A DNA stretch of 44,372 nucleotides from contig LLEY01000299.1 of NCBI GenBank assembly GCA_001414485.1, forward strand, positions 1-44,372, written 5' to 3'. The stretch comes from Calycina herbarum. Taxonomy: Eukaryota > Ascomycota > Leotiomycetes > Helotiales > Pezizellaceae. Both the position numbers and the translations under genes were made by a program. The notes beneath the pieces were generated by a model. That model did not search any database, had not been told where the DNA came from, and saw only the letters and a program-made list of their open reading frames with translations. This document shows, one piece after another, positions 41,651-44,372 of the stretch (its first letter is position 1; every line of letters starts with the position of its first letter).

Positions 41651-42271
41651 TGTGAAAATGGTCACGCAAGAGGGCAGAAGGCAGAAGTCAAGGGTATAAA
41701 TTATGTGTATATGTGTGTGTGTGTATATGTGTGTGTATATGTGTGTGTGTATGTGTGTGTATCCTAGGTAGACGTCCCAGGACCTAGTTATATATATATG
41801 TGTATAAAGGACTCTTTGTATATACGTATACGGAATACGTATACGGTGTACAAAGGACTCTTTGTATATACGTATATGGAATACGGATGCGGTGTACAAA
41901 GGACTCTTTGTATATACGCATTCGGAATACGTATACGGTATATAAAGGACTCTTTGTATATACGTATACGGAATACACATACGGTGTACAAAGGACTCTT
42001 TATATATACGTATACGGAATACGCATACGGTGTACAAAGGACTCTTTATATATACGTATACGGCATACGCTATAAAACGCCACTTCCGTAAACGGAATAC
42101 GTATGCGGAAGTATATATAATTAATATACAAAACTTAACACGTTGCTCTCGAGTACTCTAGATATATCAGAACCGCGAGGTTACGTGGTATTCTAACTAA
42201 GCTTAACTTTTAGGTCTATATATACTTAAGCACTTATGTCTAAGTATACTAGATACTAATATATTATTATA
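41651..42271 (-). repeat. 3' LTR of Copia-B2 (621 bp) with 46-bp array
   Basis: Starts TGTGAAAATGGTCACGC on the plus strand and ends ATTATTATA. A TG/TA microsatellite lies at 41704-41760 and six 46-bp units at about 41800-42080. Most units still read ACAAAGGACTCTTTGT, the less mutated form of the hairpin. Confidence 0.92.
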
Positions 42272-42322
42272 TTCCCCTATAAGATAGATATATACTTGTA
42301 CTATATTTAGCTTATATATAAA

Positions 42323-44372
42323 TTAACTTAGACAAAGATTTAAAGTAGTAATAAACTTATCATACTTTACTTTATCTAGTCCTTTTATAAAGCCATCGGC
42401 TATTTAGTCTTTTATGCCTACATATATAAGCCTTACTTGGTTACTAGTTATAGCGTCTCTTATAAAGTAATATATAATATCTATATATTTACTTCTTTTA
42501 TAAAATTCAGGATTATTAGCTAATTTCAAAGCTGATTTACTATCTATTAATAGAATCGGAATAGTAGTATTATTATTAGAGTATATAAGATTATTAAAAT
42601 ATTCTACTAAGTTATTTAAATAGATAATTTCTTTTATAACTTCTTTATAAGACATATATTCAGCTTCACAGCTAGATAAAGCTATAGTCTTTTATAAAGT
42701 CGTATTCCAGCTAATAATACAGCCTCTTATAAAAGTAGTATAGCCGCTAGTACTCTTCCGACTTATTATATCTCCTCTCTAATCGGCATCAGTAAAGGCC
42801 TTTAGGTTTAGGATAGCTTCTAGCTGATTATCTATATTACTATAGTATAGTCCTAATCTAGGTTTATAATTTAGGTATTTCTATACTCTATTTAAGGCTC
42901 TAAAGTGATATATACTAGGATTAGCCATAAATCTAGCACATCTATTAATTAAGTGAGTAATATTAGGTCTAGTTTTAGTACTAAGATATATTAGAGACCC
43001 TATTTCTTATTAATATATATTTATATCTTCTTTAGTAGCCTGATCTTCATTTTTGTCTAATTTTACCCCTAGTTCTATAAGAGTAGCTATAGGAGTTAAA
43101 TTAGACTTATTAAACTTAGCTTTTATATTAGCTAAGTATTTATTTTAATTTATAGTAAGTACTTGGTTATTAATATTATACTTTATTTCTATGCCTAAGA
43201 ACTAGTTTATAAGCCCTAGATATTGTAATTTTAATACTTTACTTATACTAGATATTACTTTATCTATATTAAGCTTATTAGGCCCTGTTATAATAAGGTT
43301 ATTAATATAGTATATAATAATAACCTTAGTTTCCTTATTTATAAAGATACCTTTATCGAAGGGTAAGACTATGAATCCTATTTTAGTATATATATCTAGT
43401 AGATATTTATACTATAGTCTAGGGCTCTGTTTTAAACCATATAAGGCTTTATTAAGCTTATAAACCTTACTAGTATTATTCCTTTCAAAGCCTATAGGCT
43501 ATATAACATAGATATCTTTATCTATTTTAGTATGTATAAAGGCGTTCTTTATATTATATTAATATAGACTCCATTTATTTAATACTGCTAGTAGGAATAC
43601 TAGTCTATAAGTCTCAGGTCTATATATAGTAGAAAAGGTCTCTAGGTAATCTATACCTATAATTTGATTAAAGCCTTAAACTACCTATCTTACCTTATAC
43701 TTAATTATATTATTATTAAGGTCTGTCTTTATTTTATATACCTATTTTCCCTTTAAAGAGGTTCTATTATTAAGTAAGTCTACTAGATCCCAAGTTTTCT
43801 AGGATTCTAGTTTATTTACTTCTAATTCTATAGCTTTAATCTATTCTATACTATTAGTATTAGATATAGCTTCTTTATAACTAGTGGGCTTATTATTAAT
43901 ATTAGCTACTAGTACTAGTTTATCTAGATCATCTATATATTTAAGATTATTATTTCTAATATTATTTACGTCTAACTCGTCGGGTTTATTATTTATATAT
44001 ACCGCGTCTAGCTTATTTATATCTAGCGCGTCGAGCTTAGTGTTTTTAATATCAGTATCGTTATAGTCCTCTAAGAGGTTAGTATCTATATCAGATGTAT
44101 TATTATCTAAGTTATACTTAGTATCTAAAAACTTATTTTTAATTATATATATATCTCTAACCTATAAAGGTTTTTTAAGTATAATATTATATACTTTATA
44201 TAAGTTTTTATTAAAGCCTAGTAGTATAGCCTTATTCGCCTTTTCATCTAGTTTCTTTAAACTAGTATACTTATTTTTATAATAAGCTATAGAGCTAAAG
44301 GTCTTTATATTACCTATATACGGCTCTTGCTTATATTTAAGTTTATAAGGCGTTTTATACTCTAGTTTAGAG
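42323..44372 (-). pseudogene. Copia-B2 pol 3' part (RT and RNase H), RIP-mutated
   Basis: Minus strand; the stop TAA is at 42325-42323. RNase H is open from 42655 to 42404 and keeps a Gln where Copia-B1 has a stop. The reverse transcriptase box reads Tyr-Tyr-Ile-Asn-Asn (about 43312-43298), where Copia-B1 has Val-Asn-Asp, so both catalytic Asp codons are RIP-altered here. The Thr-Arg-Pro-Asp equivalent lies near 42975. The integrase C-terminus and the Asp/Asn-rich linker run to the window edge. Confidence 0.9.

Larger units (their letters stand above)
41651..44372 (-). mobile_element. Copia-B2: second Copia-B copy, minus strand, truncated by the window edge
   Basis: 3' LTR at 41651-42271, then internal sequence that is the reverse complement of Copia-B1 from its PPT back to about 35200. 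The rest, including gag and the 5' LTR, lies outside the window. Point differences from B1 are transitions. It is inserted next to or within the Fot1-like relic; the target duplication cannot be checked. Confidence 0.93.

Overview
The window looks like a piece of a filamentous ascomycete (Pezizomycotina) chromosome: one ordinary intron-containing gene at the left edge, followed by about 42.5 kb of AT-rich transposon sequence mutated by RIP (repeat-induced point mutation, CpA to TpA on both strands). RIP is inferred from the scarcity of CpA, the excess of TpA, copy-to-copy differences that are almost all transitions, and open frames broken mainly by TAG/TAA at expected Gln or Trp codons. I see no tRNA, rRNA, CRISPR or bacterial-type feature.

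Layout. (1) 1-1780: normal-composition DNA with a three-exon minus-strand gene of the UstYa/DUF3328 family (388-1349) and two weak anonymous ORFs. (2) 1780-2445 and 16157-16856: AT-rich filler with an inverted (foldback) repeat. (3) 2446-16151: Gypsy-1a, a chromodomain Ty3/Gypsy element on the plus strand, interrupted near its 3' end by a full-length minus-strand sister copy, Gypsy-1b (8355-15092). (4) 16857-40235: Copia-A, a minus-strand Ty1/Copia element with 149-bp LTRs. It is interrupted by a Tad1-like LINE (19798-24987) and by Gypsy-2 (27722-39967). Gypsy-2 is itself interrupted by Copia-B1 (32483-37921). (5) 40241-41650: AT-rich DNA and a Fot1/pogo-like DNA transposase relic. (6) 41651-44372: Copia-B2, a second Copia-B copy in opposite orientation, running off the window.

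The boundaries of five interrupted or nested LTR elements and of the LINE are supported by matching target-site duplications: CGAGG, TATAG, CTTAG, TCTCT, TATCT and a 12-bp one for the LINE. This gives a relative insertion order.

The most interesting signal is an antisense ORF between the chromodomain and the 3' LTR of every Gypsy copy. Read against the element, it encodes about 200 residues with cysteine spacing C-x2-C-x6-C-x9/10-C-x2-C-x6-C, the fungal Zn2Cys6 pattern, followed by a charged Glu/Lys/Arg-rich segment. It is recognisable in two subfamilies whose pol is nearly identical but whose antisense protein and LTR U3 cassette have diverged strongly.
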